Below are positions 15,273 through 27,798 of a DNA stretch of 64,000 nt, one piece after another. Position numbers and translations under genes: made by a program. This stretch comes from Coriaria nepalensis. Lineage: Eukaryota > Streptophyta > Magnoliopsida > Cucurbitales > Coriariaceae. Each line of letters begins with the position of its first letter. Within the stretch, counting starts at the first letter, position 1. The notes below the pieces were generated by a model. The model was not told the origin of the DNA. It saw only the letters and a program-made list of their open reading frames with translations, and did not search any database. Location of the stretch: NCBI GenBank assembly GCA_027186245.1, contig CP114499.1, forward strand, positions 3,663,001-3,727,000. Reading direction: 5' to 3'.

Positions 15273-17448
15273 TTACCAGGCATCACAAACTTGAGCGCTT
15301 GTAAGACATCTACTCGTATGAGGGTCCTCCTTGTGTAGAAGCATAAGCAAGCCCTTGTTGTTTGAAAGAGCAGACAAGTGCCTAATAAAATCACATTTAC
15401 CACCAAATGTCAGCAAAACGGTAGAGAAGGAGCAAAAGGGAGAGAAATAAGCAACGCAAATAGGATCAGTAAAGTTTTCAATTACACCAGAAGAGAATTA
15501 GCAAAGATCCTCTTTCACTACGCTTCATGTTGCAAATTTGGTGTAACAAATGTGACAAAATGTTCATTGAAGTCCCTTGAAGACGCGGAGGTGTCAATAT
15601 GAGTAGTATGAAGTCCATTAAAGATTGCTGTGTTTCCAACCCATGGTCTATTTGTCCTTTTATCTCCCAGCGTTTAAGTTCTTTAAAAGTGCTAAGCTGA
15701 TTTATACTTGGTGTGTACACAGGATTTGGCTCATTTTCCTCTCAATCCCACCCAATAAATATAATAATGATAAGAATAGATAGAGGACGAACAGGGGGAG
15801 TCACTTACTTGCTTCGCCTGGCTTTCTTTTTCCAGAAAATAAAGGACGTGATCCACTGCATACAAAAATCAGTAACAAAGTATAAGCCCATAATAGTATC
15901 GCATGATGAGAATGATCATCATAAATCTCACCAGAAACTACATTCTTAAGAGAATACAGGCCCTATAGTTTTCAACAACTACTTTGAACTAATGATTGTT
16001 CTAAAATGATGCAGAGGTTTTTAGGTGATGCAAAATAGTTATACAAAAGAAATACAAGCATACATAATGGATATCACCTTAAAAGTTGCGCCAAAAGAAA
16101 AGCTTCCCACAAGAGACTGCTTCTTCTGAACGACTTGGTTCTCAGGCCCCATTTCTTTGCAGAGATGCTGAGCTATTTCCTTCAACAACACCACCTGAGC
16201 TTTATCAGTCCGGATTGAAATAAGTGCTTGCCTCATTGACTCTCTATCGGCCTCAAGTGCCTGAAGTCTCATGTAAAGCTTCTGAATATCCGGGTCTGCA
16301 AGATTAACCTGATTCATCGACCCCCTAGGAGTGCTCAAATAATCTTCACAAATCCCAACCCCAGCTTTAGATTCTGAAAACCCATCATATGCTGCCCCAT
16401 TATGAACAGAGTCGATAGTATAAACCCTGTCACTCATATCATCTCCAACCTCTGACATGTTATCCATCCCCCTAAAATTGGAGTACTCCTCTTGATGTGC
16501 AATAAACTCCTTTCGGAAGCTAGCCATATGTCGAGGAGATTCTGCGGAAAAATCTGGACCACTTTCTCTAGCCATCCCAATATTAGAAGCTGAATCAGTG
16601 GACAGCTTTCTGGAGTGTCTTAACCTTTTGGTAGACTGGCCAACTACCATCTTTTCCAATACGTTCTTCGAACCCGAAAAATCACCATCAACCTGACTAT
16701 ATCTGGGACTTTTCTCACTGAACAAGATCCTATTTTCGAAATTTTTTAAAAGGTCACGACCAATAGGTGTCTCACCAAAAGCATAGTTCTCAATATCTGC
16801 AATATCATTATCATTACCATCCTCCAAAGTTGCTTGGGCCTCATTTGCATTGCATTTCAACGGTGGGTAGTCATATGTGGGGAGTTCGAATTTAGTAGTA
16901 TCAACCTCAAGCCCACTTTTCTCACCTTCTGCCTCAGCTTCCGTTAATCCAAAGCTCATCATTCTATGCACCTCACAAGTGAGAGAATGAATAGCTTGCT
17001 CTCTCTTATACAACAATTCCTCTAGTTCAGAAAGTTCTTGTAGATCATGTGCCATCTTTTCCTCAGCAAATCGCTTGAATTGTCGGGACTCCATCTGGAT
17101 CTCTGCCTTCTCCCTCTGCAACCTCAGAATCATAGACATGGCCTCATTTGCAGCTGAAGAAGAAGCATTTCTCTCCTCTTCTAGTTCCACATACAGATCT
17201 TGGATTGCTTGCTGTTGGTTACTAACCATCTCTCGTAAAGCAACACATTCATTTTCAATCTGGACCTTTGCAACTGAGAGCATTTCGAATCCAGGTATGG
17301 ATAAACGATAGTTATCCGCAAGCTCTTCATATTTTCGTTTTACAGATCTGAGCCAGGTGCCCGTAGAGTCTGCGGTTAAGGAACAACTACACCCACAATC
17401 ACAACATTTTACCAAATCTCTTGCAGATGGTAATGTTTCCGAATCCAT
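15273..17448 (-). CDS. MYOB7: Myosin-binding protein, DUF593 / GTD-binding family (MYOB7-like)
   Basis: Member of the plant receptors for myosin XI globular tails, which tether vesicles to actin-based transport. Exons (minus): 17448-16078, 15855-15809, 15381-15273; 1527 nt, 508 aa, phases consistent. The N-terminus has a Cys cluster (CCDCGCSC). The GTD-binding/DUF593 coiled coil runs roughly from residue 55 to 165 (FEMLSVAKVQIENECVALRE to SLTCEVHRMM). The acidic, Ser-rich middle is typical. A second coiled coil around IQKLYMRLQALEADRESM precedes the C-terminal part FKWITSFIFWKKKARRSK, which looks like a short hydrophobic anchor with a basic tail. The end, RCLTSAQV plus CDAW, resembles the usual family end. 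Orthology to Arabidopsis At5g06560 fits the gene order. Confidence 0.93.
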
Positions 17449-18430
17449 AAATCAATTTGCATTAAAAAGCTCAGAACCAATTTGGGATGCTTTTCTAAGT
17501 TTCCAGGGTTCGATTATGCAACAAAATTCAATATTAGACACAGATTCGGATAAGTCCTGAAAGCTGCTCTCTTAAAATTTTAGAACGTTGAATACAATGC
17601 TCTTCTCCCTTCAATCCTTTCAAAACTTTTTTTTCTTTTCCTTCCGGAGCACAAAAGGCACTAAAAACCTACTAAAGAAAGAGAGTCAGAGCTTTAGAAT
17701 ATCAATCATTTTTAACATCTTTAAGAAAATTCAAACAACTCGGTAATTACCCCTTTTTAGCGAAAATAACAGAAAAGGGGAGACGACATATCGCGAAACA
17801 ACATCGTCAGAATCAAGAGCTAATATTCTCCGACGGCTTGAATATTAAACCAAGAAATCGAAGCCTAATAAAGAAAATTCACCGCCGGGAAGTGGATTCA
17901 ACATCTAATTCGCCATAGAAATGAAGCGTGGAAGCTTACCTTGAACAAGCTAGAAGAGCCAGAGGAAGCCTCGGAGTAGGAGGGCTGGTCAAAGTTTGTT
18001 ATTTTTTCCTTTTTCCCGCGAAAATCTCTTTTTCTCTCCCTCTCTATTGAAGAAGAAGAGAATAATTTGAGATCTGAACCATAGGAAGCGGCAAAAATAC
18101 AGCGCGGAATTCAAAGCCTGGAAAAAAGGAAAAAGAAAGAGAAAAATTCTCCCACTTGGAGGGAAAGAAGAGAGAAGAGAGAAGAGTGAGTGGGATTTGG
18201 CGAAACCCTAAATGAAAATTTTCGCATTTTTGTACTGCTCCTTTTGGATTCTGTTTAGGGACGCTTACTGGTTTCTCGATCTTGGTGATGTTCTTTTGAA
18301 GAGGGAGAGAAAGGGGGGGATAATGGAGCCAAATGAGAAAGAGAGAAAGAAGAGGGAAGAGGGAAGAGAAAGCGAGGGAATGGACGGTTAGATTTGAAGG
18401 GAGAGGGAGGATCTGTTAAGATGGTAGTTT
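17449..18430 (-). promoter_or_regulatory. 5' leader with probable intron, and promoter of MYOB7-like gene
   Basis: On the minus strand a good donor, CAAG|GTAAGC, lies at about 17940, and an acceptor, TTTCAG|GA, at about 17560. This suggests a leader intron of roughly 380 bp spliced into the 5' UTR. Upstream, 18000-18400 is rich in GA/CT runs (GAGAGAAGAGAGAAG and similar), a common plant core-promoter and leader feature. Transcript data are needed to prove the intron. Confidence 0.5.
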
Positions 18431-19121
18431 GTCGGAGTTAAAACAGCTAAATACCGTGTCATTTCTCTAACGAATTTGTTTCCTTAATTTCTATAACTTA
18501 GAAATTATTTCCAGTCCCTAATTTTGACGGTTCCTCTCTGTTTACACCTCAAATCAAAAGTTGCTACCACTTACGAGTTACAATTCTCCTTATGATTTGT
18601 TTGAAACACAAAAAATAAATAAATTAATTAAATAAATAATAATAATAATGTAACTATTTGATCTCTTAATCAAGCAATGCATAACTTATCAGTATAATAT
18701 CAATAGTTAATACCTAATAAATTACGTTTAAATAATATCACTAATTTAATATATTTTATTTAATTTAAAAACTATTAATTTATCAAAATTTTAGTATATA
18801 TAACAACATATTTTTACGGCACTCTTAAATATATCAATTTATATTACACCATATTTTTGTGGTAAAATGTCACTAAATCAATCCTTTTATCTAAATGTAC
18901 ATATCAATTCCATTACAAAAAATTGGGGTAGGGTGAAATTTACTCTACTTTTTTTACACTCATCTTTTTATCCCAACTAGAAACCACGTTCATAACAAGC
19001 AGTATGCCAATTTTTTTTTTGGATTTAAAAAAAAAAAAAAAAAAAAGAAGAAGGTTGAACCTCTCTTAACAATCGGATAGATTCATACCAAATCGATCTA
19101 CAATGGACGTGGATTACACCC
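18431..19121. other. AT-rich intergenic DNA
   Basis: No gene is recognised. A T(10) run followed by an A(20) run at about 19012-19046 can form a hairpin and is a likely assembly-difficult spot. Confidence 0.5.
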
Positions 19122-19129
19122 GTTACATG

Positions 19130-19981
19130 CAGGACCGGCTCAACTTATTTGGGGTGTGAGGTGAAAATGGAAAAATGGGACATAAAAAATATAGTTAATG
19201 TACATTCTCATGTGTTTTAGTAAAAAAAAAAAAATTTATGTTCTTATATTTAGGAATTTCTCAAAATAAGTTTTAACAATTATATCTCATTTTATATTTT
19301 TAATAAGAATTATAATATTATTTAAAATTATAGAAGAAAGTATCATCGATAAAATTTATTAATTATACTATAAAAATTTGTAATGCATTTAAAAATAAAT
19401 TATCAATTTTCCTATAGGAATAAATACTTTAGACAAACGCATTAGCTATTATTAGAAATTGAAATTATAATCACTTGAAATAATATGATCAAATACAATT
19501 AAATATGATGTATATCAATAAATATGAAAGAAAAATATGATTAAATTAAAATAAATTAATTAAAGAAAATATTAAGTAAGAATGTGACTTTGAAGAAGAG
19601 AAGAAAAGAGAGATAAATAATAAATTACCCGAATAAATAAAATAAAGGTTGAGAGAGATATATAACATAAATGGTGTGAGATAGCTCAAAATATAATAAA
19701 ATAGGTCTTATAATTTTTTCATTACAAGATTACAATATGCATTATTACTTAAAATGTAATAAAATTGATCATATATTATTTTATTAATTTTTATTTCTAA
19801 ACTTAAAATTGGACCTTAATATACTTAAAATAAATCTTTATATTATATTATAAATATAATTTTTTTTAAAAAGACTTTAGTCTATTCAATCAATTTTTTA
19901 TCTTTTACTTTCCAATTTAAAATCGGGGCTTTTTTTATATTTATTATGGGCCCTTACCTAACTTATCTAATGGGTAAGCCG
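19130..19981. mobile_element. Non-autonomous hAT-like element with 8-bp target duplication
   Basis: The 852-bp AT-rich segment is bracketed by a perfect direct repeat GTTACATG (19122-19129 and 19982-19989), the length used by hAT transposases. Its ends share a short inverted motif: CAGGACCGGCTCAAC at the left, and the right end reads CCGGCTTACC on the other strand. The right end seems to have lost about six terminal bases. Nothing inside codes for protein. Confidence 0.6.
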
Positions 19982-20344
19982 GTTACATGATGATATATGG
20001 TAGAAGATTGGTATGTGCAAATGGTCGAGGTGGTTGGTATAGATCAAAAGTCAACGTTTTGATCAACATTTTGGAGCATAAGACCCCGACCAGTTTAGGC
20101 ATTTTCCTTGACTGCACCCCGACTGATGGTAAGTGGGCAAGGGATGATCGACTGATTTTTCATTTTTTGTTTTGTTTTTTATTTCTTATTTTTTCCCCAA
20201 TTCTTATGGTAAGGTATTTATAGATTAAAATTGTTTAAAGTATCATTTCTAAATATTTGTAAAACTAAACTGATTTATTGTTAATCCTAATTTTATTTAT
20301 AAAGTAAAGTAATTATTTTTTTATTCCAAGAGGAGAGAGATATA

Positions 20345-20355
20345 TGGTATCAGAG
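20345..20355 (+). other. Copia primer-binding site (initiator tRNA-Met)
   Basis: TGGTATCAGAG matches the complement of the 3' end of plant initiator tRNA-Met, the usual primer of copia elements. It lies 118 bp before the gag-like start at 20463 and in the right orientation. The 5' LTR would end just before it; no LTR pair could be confirmed. Confidence 0.65.
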
Positions 20356-20462
20356 TCATCGTCTTAAGGGATCTATCTAAAATTCTAACTCAAAAAATAT
20401 TCTAATCAACCGTGTGATTCACAAACCAGTCTTCTTACCTCTAAACCCATAAAATCTGAAAT

Positions 20463-22380
20463 ATGTCAAACCCCAAATAAGTAGCCTTACCTTCTTTACC
20501 AATCTTCAGTGGAAAAGACTACCACATCTAGTGTGACAAAATGCACAACTACTTGATTGCATTTGATTTATGGAAGCTGTAGAAGATGGCTACAAGGCAC
20601 CAGAAGAGGATGAACACCTCACGATGAATCAAATCAAGGCTAACAAAGAAAAAAGGCCAAGAAACTATAAGGGCAATGACAGTGATTCAATCTGCTATCT
20701 CAAATGAGATTTACACTCGGATACTTGGGATCAAGTGTTCTAAAACTGCTTGGGAGACTCTTCAAAAAGAGTTCATAGTTCAAAAAGAGATAGAGCAGTA
20801 AACTTGCTTGTAGCAAGAAGAAACTTTGAAGCTTTGAGGATGAAAGAAGATGAACATGTTTAATCTTATATTGACAAGCTGAATGAGGTTGTGAGTCAAA
20901 TAAGGATGCTTGGAGAGGTAGTTAAAGAAAGTGTTATTCTCAACAAAGTGCTTGTAAGTTTGTCATCAAAATTCGACTCTAAGGTGGATGCCATAGAGGA
21001 AAGTAGATAACTCTTCACTATAACTCTAAATGAACTAATGGGGTCCTTAGAAACTCATGAGAAAAGGCACTCTAACAGAGTTGAAGCCCTCACAAAAGGT
21101 GCTTTCCAAGCTGAGCAAAGCAGGCCTTGGAGGAAAGATGATCTTGCTAGTAGCTCAAAAGGATCATCTTACCAAAAGAATAAGAAGCAGATGACCTGCA
21201 ACTTTTGCAAAAAGCTTAGACACTTTGAAAAGAATTGTTGGAAGAAAAATAGTCTACCTGCAACTACTATAAGAAAAATGTTCATCAGGAGAAAGATTGC
21301 AGAAATAAGAGATATGACTCAGAGAAACCTCAACCTCAGCCTCATGAAGCTAATCATGCAAAAGGAGGAGAAGAACATCTCTTTATGGCTTCTACTTCAA
21401 GAAGTCTGAAAAGCAAAGAAGAATGGCTCATTGACAGTGGCTACATAAGCCATATGAGATTCAACCGAGACCTATGTCAAAGTCTCAACACCTCACTCAA
21501 AACCAAAATTATAATTAGTAATGGAGATTAGTTAAAAGCCGAAGGAAGAGGAACTGTAGCAATCAAAACAAATGATGGTACTAAAATCATCAAAGATGTG
21601 TTATTTGGTCCTAAATTAGATCAAAACTTGCTAAGTGTAGGACAAATGATGAAAAATGGTTGTTGCTTGACCTTCAAAGATCAATACTGCATCATCTATG
21701 ATTCTGAAAACAAGGTGATTGCAAATGTAAAAGTCAAGCACAATAGTTTTCCACTGAATTGGAAAAGAGATAAACAAAAAGCTATGGTGACCAATGAGGA
21801 TGAAACTTGGTTGTGCCATAAGAGATTTGGCCATATTGATCTTAAGAAGTTGACCCAAACTTGCTGATGCAAAAGGATGTCTGTAAATGTTGTCAACTAG
21901 GCAAGATGAGAAGAAAGCCTTTTCCAACAAATCAAGCTCATAGAGCCTTGGATCAATTAGGGCTCATTCACTCAGATGTATGTGGACCTATGAGGATTCA
22001 TTGTCTAAAAAAAGCAAGTACTTCATGCTGTTTATAGATGATCTCACCATATTTCGTTGGATTTATTTCCTGAAGAACAAATCTGAGGTAATATAAATGT
22101 TCAAAAACTTCAAAATCATGATTAAAGCTCAGACTGAAAAGAAGATCAGATAATGGAGGTGAATACAGATTTGCTGAGTTCAAGAGATTGTGTGAAGAAA
22201 ATGACATTGTCAATCAATTGAGTTGCTGACAGTTCCATACTCACCTCAGCAAAATGGAGTTGCTGAGAGAAGAAATAGAACAGTCATGGTGATGACTACA
22301 AGTCTGCTTTTTGAGAAGAAAATGACTAAAAAAATAATGGGCTGAAGCTACTTCCACTTGTGTATCTGCTCAATTTAGCT
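20463..22380 (+). pseudogene. Ty1/copia retrotransposon remnant, gag to integrase
   Basis: Several frames together give a copia polyprotein. The gag region reads LPIFSGKDYHI..DKMHNYL, then ISNEIYTRILGIKCSKTAWE and EALRMKEDEHV. A CCHC zinc knuckle, CNFCKKLRHFEKNC, is at 21200-21241. The protease region has WLIDSG near 21424, followed by DQNLLSVGQMM. The pre-integrase motif is [15 protein letters not shown] (about 21810). Integrase pieces include HSDVCGP and DNGGEYRF. Many stops and frameshifts are present, and homology fades near 22380 before any reverse transcriptase. It is a dead, truncated copy. Confidence 0.85.
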
Positions 22381-23150
22381 AATGCTCTAAATAATAAAAT
22401 GTTTATAATGCTTCCATGACTTCATGCCATCATGAATCCTTTAAATATTGAGATAGACAAGAGGGCTCATGTTCAATAATGAGAGGATGTTTAGTGGCAT
22501 GCTTCAATATTTTGGGATGAAAAATCTCATGCATGAAATGGGTGGCCATTAGATGTATACGAAATAAAGGCGCTGAAGGGGAAGATGGGCTATAGCCAAT
22601 TCAATGGCCTATCACCCATGGATTATTTGATCATTTGATTAATTTTAATGCATGAAAATTCAATTAATAATATAACCCATTAACCATTTAATATCTTATT
22701 ATTAATTACGAACTCTTACGATAATTTTATAATTAAATAAAAAAATCATATGTAATTTATTAATTTTTAATTAATTTAATATCACACTTAGTTGTGCTAG
22801 CAGAGTTGTATGATATTAAAATAATAAAATAATAATTATCATTTTCCCCTAAAATAGTTTTAGTCTGTTTTACCTTTCTTCCGATGAAACTTTAATTATG
22901 TTACTCTAACGCTTATGTGTGTGACCGATTAGATTCTACATCACGCCGGTATGATAATTTCATAAACACTTTTATGATTTTATTTAATTTCGAATTGAAT
23001 TTGTTTAATATAAAATAATAGTTAACTTAATCACCTCATGATTAATTAACTTTAAAGCTCTAAGTCAAGATTAACTTCTAGAAAAGTGTTAAGACTATGC
23101 AGAAGAGAAGAAATATCATCTTCTGAAATAATATATTATGACTATAGACA
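22381..23150. other. AT-rich sequence between two copia remnants
   Basis: No coding homology is recognised. The part around 22900-23000 (TATGTGTGTGACCGATTAGA and following) looks like old repetitive DNA, but I cannot assign it to a family. Confidence 0.35.
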
Positions 23151-24020
23151 GTGACTCATAGATAGTGGTTGTACTAATCACTTGACTCATAATGAGAGTC
23201 TTTTCAAGGAGCTGGATAGAAGTTTCACGACCACAATTATGGTTGGAAATGATCAAGGAGTAAAAGCTCATAAAAGAGGAAATGTTTCTGTTAAAATCAG
23301 AAAAGGCAACAAATTGATTGCCAATGTGTTTCTAGTTTCTCACTTGAAGCAAAACTTGCTCAGTGTTGGTCAGCTGATGAAGAAGGCTGCACATTATTGT
23401 TTAAAGATGATCGTTGTACCATCTTGAGTGTAAGTAAGAAGCAAGTGATGAAATTTTCAGTAAGTCACAACAGTTTTTATGTTCAGTGGAGTCACAAAGC
23501 CTTCATTTGCAAAAGTGATGAGTCATGGAAGTGGCACAAGAGGTTCAACCATTTTGACCCCAAAGCAATACAGACTTTGAGCTAAAAAACAATGGTTGAA
23601 GATTTGCCTCAAGCAGAACCTCAAGAATTCTTTTCCTAGAAATCAAGTTTATAGGGCAGAAAAGAGACTTGAATTAGTGTATACATTTATATGTAGACCA
23701 ATGAATGAGGAGCTAAAAAATGATAAATAAGAATCACACTTGGATTCTAGTTGACAAACTAGAGAAGTATGCAAAAGGTTTGATCAAGACGTTCAAAATG
23801 AAAGTAAGCAAGCCAATGTTTATTCCCTCCATTGGCTGCTAATGGGAAGCTTGTGATGAATAATGGTTTTGAGTATTTTAGAAGCACGATAGGCATCATT
23901 AGCAATGGTTCCAAAGAGAAGTGTTTGAAGAAGGTGAAACCACTTCCTAATAAACAAGAAGAGTGATCAGAGTTGACTGTTTTGTTTCGGTGGATTTTGG
24001 AATTGACCACCATTCCTACA
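23151..24020 (+). pseudogene. Second Ty1/copia remnant (protease and pre-integrase)
   Basis: The protease motif LIDSGCTNHLTHNESLF begins at about 23158. KQNLLSVGQLMKK follows, then a frameshift at about 23385 into LFKDDRCTIL, and the pre-integrase motif WKWHKRFNHFDPKAIQ near 23530. After a stop at 23583 the integrase part is too decayed to follow. It differs clearly from the copy at 20463-22380, so it is a separate insertion of a related family. Confidence 0.8.
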
Positions 24021-24127
24021 ATTGAAAAAGACTAAAACAAACTTATTGTAAGAAGAATCAGTTAGATCATATTAAAATTGAAGAAGTTATAGTCTATTAC
24101 AACTGAGCAGGGTCGATAAGTCGACGG

Positions 24128-24350
24128 CTCGAAGTACTCGATGGGTCGAAGGACTCAATGGGTTAACATACTCGAAGTACTTTATGTGTCGACAGCTCGA
24201 AGTACTCGATGGGTCGAAGGACTCAATAGCTTAACATACTCGAAGCACTCGATGGGTCGAATGACTCAATGGATTAACATACTCGAAGTACTCGATAGGT
24301 CGATGGCTCGAAAGGTTGACGGGTTGACGTACTCGACGGGTTGACAGGTC
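24128..24350. repeat. 43-bp tandem repeat rich in CTCGA/GTCGA words
   Basis: Three near-identical 43-bp units lie at 24128-24170, 24196-24238 and 24239-24281. Shorter variants lie between and after them (24171-24195, 24282-24306 and following). Units begin CTCGAAG(T/C)ACTCGATGGG. The short open frame across it simply reflects the period and is not a gene. Confidence 0.85.
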
Positions 24351-24359
24351 GATGCCTTG

Positions 24360-24840
24360 ATGGCTACAGTTTTGGTTTGCCTATTACTCGATTTGCAAGG
24401 CAAGTCTGTAAGTTTGAATTCTTTTTTTATCCAAATCCGAATCCAGCAAGTTTACAAGCTCTTTAGTAGTGTGTTGGAGCATTTTGTGAAAGAGTATATC
24501 CAATAGATACTATTTTGGTCAAAATATCCATTTTGACAACTTTACTAAGTTAATAGTATAAATCAGAAGTTGTCTGCTAATGTCTAAAGCAACTGATTTG
24601 TAGTCTCCTAAGTAACTATAGTCTCAATCAATTTTTGTAATCATATTTTACATATTTTAGTTTCAGTTTGTAATAGTTATTTAGTTAATCAGATTCAATC
24701 AATAAAATTTACGTTTCGGATTTCATCAATCCTTGACTGCTCGATTTTTCTATGTTCTTTCGCTGCAGAAATGGTTGTTGCTGGTTATTTAGTTTAATCC
24801 AACTCTAACTAACTTCAATCTTTAATTTTTCTGACAAGGC
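24360..24840. other. Possible copia 3' LTR remnant
   Basis: Sequence after the tandem repeat includes AATAAAA-like signals (about 24710) and TTTCGCTGCAG. It lies between the copia pol remnant and the LINE. The assignment to an LTR is a guess from position; no partner LTR was found. Confidence 0.25.
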
Positions 24841-27074
24841 CTTTAAAAACCTTAGTCCTAATGGCTTCAATAGTTTTTTTTTTCAAATCAAACTTACTAG
24901 AATACTACAAAGTGGTTGTTTTTAAAGTTGTAAAAGATTTCTTTAAGAATGAGAGAATGTTGAGGGAGTTGAACCAAATTGATATTATCCTTACTTCGAT
25001 AGTCAAAATTCATGAATTTGTTACTCAATTTAGACTAATCAGTTTGTGTACCTATGGTTATAAAATCTGCTCTAAGATTTAAGTCAACATGTTGAAGCCT
25101 TTTCTGGCAGTTCTAATCTCTCAAAACTAAGGGACTTCTATCCCTAAAATACAAATTCAGGATAACATAATAATGGCACAGGAAGTCTTTCATCACTTGA
25201 AGTTAAAGAAGAAAGGAAGGGTATCACTAAAAGTTGATATTACCAAAACCTACGATAGGGTGGAGTGAGATTTGAAATGCAAAAATTTTGTTTTAATGAG
25301 AAATTGATTCATTGGATTATACAAAGTGTATCTATGGTCTTCAATTCCTTGGTGATAAATGGTAAGAGGTTCTGTAAGATTACTCCATCTAGAGGTATTA
25401 GAAAGGAGGATCATATCTCCCTTTATCTATTTCTATTAGTTGTTGATGTTCTTTCAAGGATGATGGAAAATGTAGTGAGTGAAGGGGAGATTAGGGGCAT
25501 GAAATTAGGAAGTTATGTCCTACTATTTCTCATATATTCTTCGTAGATGATTCGCTGTTCTTTGTGGAAGGTAGGAAGGATAGTTGTAGATCAATTTCTA
25601 GACTTAATTTATAACTATTGCTTGGCTTCGGGACATGGCATAAACTTGGAAACATTTAGTGTTGTTCTTAGTGAAAATATCCCTCTCATCTCTAGAAAGC
25701 TTCTGGAGGAGGTTGCAACAATTTTGGGAATTACCTAAGGATTCTAACATTTGGTGGGGTGGGGGGGGGGGGGGGGGAGGTGGGGGGGACAACATATGAG
25801 ACATTTGCTTCTATTAGTTAAATTTTTTTTACTAAACTTAAAAACTTGGAAGCATAAGTACTTTTCTAGGAAGTTTTAATAAAACCAGTTGTTATGGTCA
25901 TTCCTACATATGTCAAGTTTCAAACTTTCAAAAAAACTCATTAGCAAAGCTATAACAAACTTTTGGTGGAATCAGTGGAGGAGGAGAGGAGAATCCATTG
26001 AATTGGAAAAGTTAACTTTATCAAAATTGGAAGGAGGTTTGAAGTTCATGGATCTAGAGATTTTAATAGAGCTCTCTTGGCAAAACAATTTTGGAGACTT
26101 CCTTCTCAACCTGAAGTTTTGCGGGTTCTAATTTTAAAGGGTCCATACTTTCATAACTTGGATATTTGGGTGGTTGATAAGGGTGGTAATAAGGATATTT
26201 GGAAATGGATCTAGAATATATTCTCCCAAAGATCAAATCATTTTTATGGAAAGTGTGCACTGGGGATTTAGCTATAAAATTTCAACTCTATAAGAGATGC
26301 TTATGGAAGGGGGCTTACAGAAATGGGCATAATTTCTTACTCGGATGTCAGAATTAGGCACAACAAAACTTTTTGGAAGTATTTTTCGATTTTCTGTATT
26401 TTTGCAGAGCAATGCCATAATTGAAACAACATAAAGTCAAATTCCATTATTTATGGGTCCCATTTTGGGTTTTAATATTTTTCATAAATTTAATAGTCTT
26501 TCTATAATTTCTTTAATTTTGGAGTTAGGGTCTATTTCATTTGGTATTAGTACGAACCCTATATTTTATTTTTAGCAGCTTTGAATAAATCATAATTTGG
26601 GTTTTCTCTTTGGAGATTACAATATTTATCACGTCCGTTCGAGTATAATCAAGCAAACACCATTTCATGTACTTACAAACAAGATCTTTTATTTTATTTG
26701 CATTTCTGTTCTGCATCATTCTCCTTCTCCTTTGTGCCCTATTTGCAATTCAGTTGAGAAATATGTTGAACATTCGTTGCTTCTTTGTAATTGGACTGAA
26801 TGTGTTTGGTTTGGGGCTCCCTGGGCATAAAAGTTCAAAAAATGAAAGTATATCTACCTTAAATGATGGGTTGTCTTGTTTAAAAGAGAAAAAGGAACGA
26901 AAGTACATCTACCTTAGATGAATGAGTTGTCTTGTTTAAAAGAGAAAAAGGGGAGTTTTTGGAGATAAATGGTTTAGCACTTGTTTGCTTTCTCTTATTG
27001 GAACATTTGGAATTCCATATGCCAAGCTATATTGAATGGTACTCCGATTAATAGTTGGGAAACAGTTTGGAAGA
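24840..27074 (+). pseudogene. LINE (L1-type) reverse transcriptase remnant, 5' portion of split element
   Basis: Frames combined give typical plant L1 motifs in order: VTQFRLISLCTYGYKI, LKVDITKTYDRVE, a degraded 'GDPLSPFLF' box reading ISLYLFLLVVDVLSRMM, a broken YADD region (about 25535-25560), WWNQWRRRGESIELEKL, FNRALLAKQFWRLP, and the zinc-binding zf-RVT motif CPICNSVEKYVEHSLLLC near 26738-26795. Stops and frameshifts are common. It is interrupted at 27075 by a small hAT-like element, and the RNase H part continues at 27799. Confidence 0.85.
25761..25777. repeat. Poly-G run inside the LINE remnant
   Basis: A 17-G run, flanked by further G tracts to 25788, can form a G-quadruplex on the plus strand and is prone to length error. 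Confidence 0.9.
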
Positions 27075-27798
27075 TAAAGGTGGAAAAATGAGCTGGGTCA
27101 GCACGAGCACGTACGACACGACATGACAAAAGCTCGGCACGAGCACGGGCATGACACAAATTAGTCGTGTCGTGTCGTGCCCAACTATGGCAACACATTG
27201 GCCGACACGACACAACACAGATTTTATGTACTAACAAGTCGGGCGGTGCCGACTCGAAGCACGGCACAGCCCTTTTGGGCCCATTCGAGGCACGGACCCA
27301 AAAGCGCCTCCTAATCTTAAGAGTTTTTTCTCCGAAAATCATTTTGTATTTTTCGATTAATATAAGATCTTATTTGGTCAAATAATGTTTATTATAGTTT
27401 ATTTATAATTTAATTATTAATAGTACTAATTTCTAATTTACTAAATAATACCTATTATGAATTATTAATAATATACAAAATATGTTTTATAGTATTAGTA
27501 TTTTACTAATCACTTTAAAACTCTTCTTTTATTTAAAATTAATTTTTTAAATAAAAAAATATAAGCTTTTGAGCCCACTGGTCGAAATGTGCTTATAAGC
27601 CAAAACAAGCTCACAGACCGACACGATCTCACGGACTGGCACAACACGTTTATGGCCCGTTACTATGTCTGTATCATGTCGTGCCCTTATTTTTATGCAC
27701 GAGCACGGGTTAATCCATGCCAGGCACGACACAATACAATCTATATCGTGCCGTGCCATATCATGTCGTGTCATGCCGACACAAATCGCCACTTCTTA
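27075..27798. mobile_element. Non-autonomous hAT-like element rich in CACGAC repeats, inserted in LINE
   Basis: The left end TAAAGGTGGAAAAATGAGC and the right end (other strand: TAAGAAGTGGCGATTTG) form an imperfect terminal inverted repeat. Both ends carry many ACGACACGAC / GCACGAG words, arranged in opposite orientation at the two ends; the centre is AT-rich. It splits the LINE remnant. A second, shorter copy of the family is at 58897-59280. Open frames across it come from the repeats. Flanking 8-mers are only partly alike, so the target duplication is unclear. Confidence 0.7.

Noticed and set aside
25604..25804. Poly-proline open frame on the minus strand
   Set aside because: It is produced by the 17-G run within the LINE remnant.
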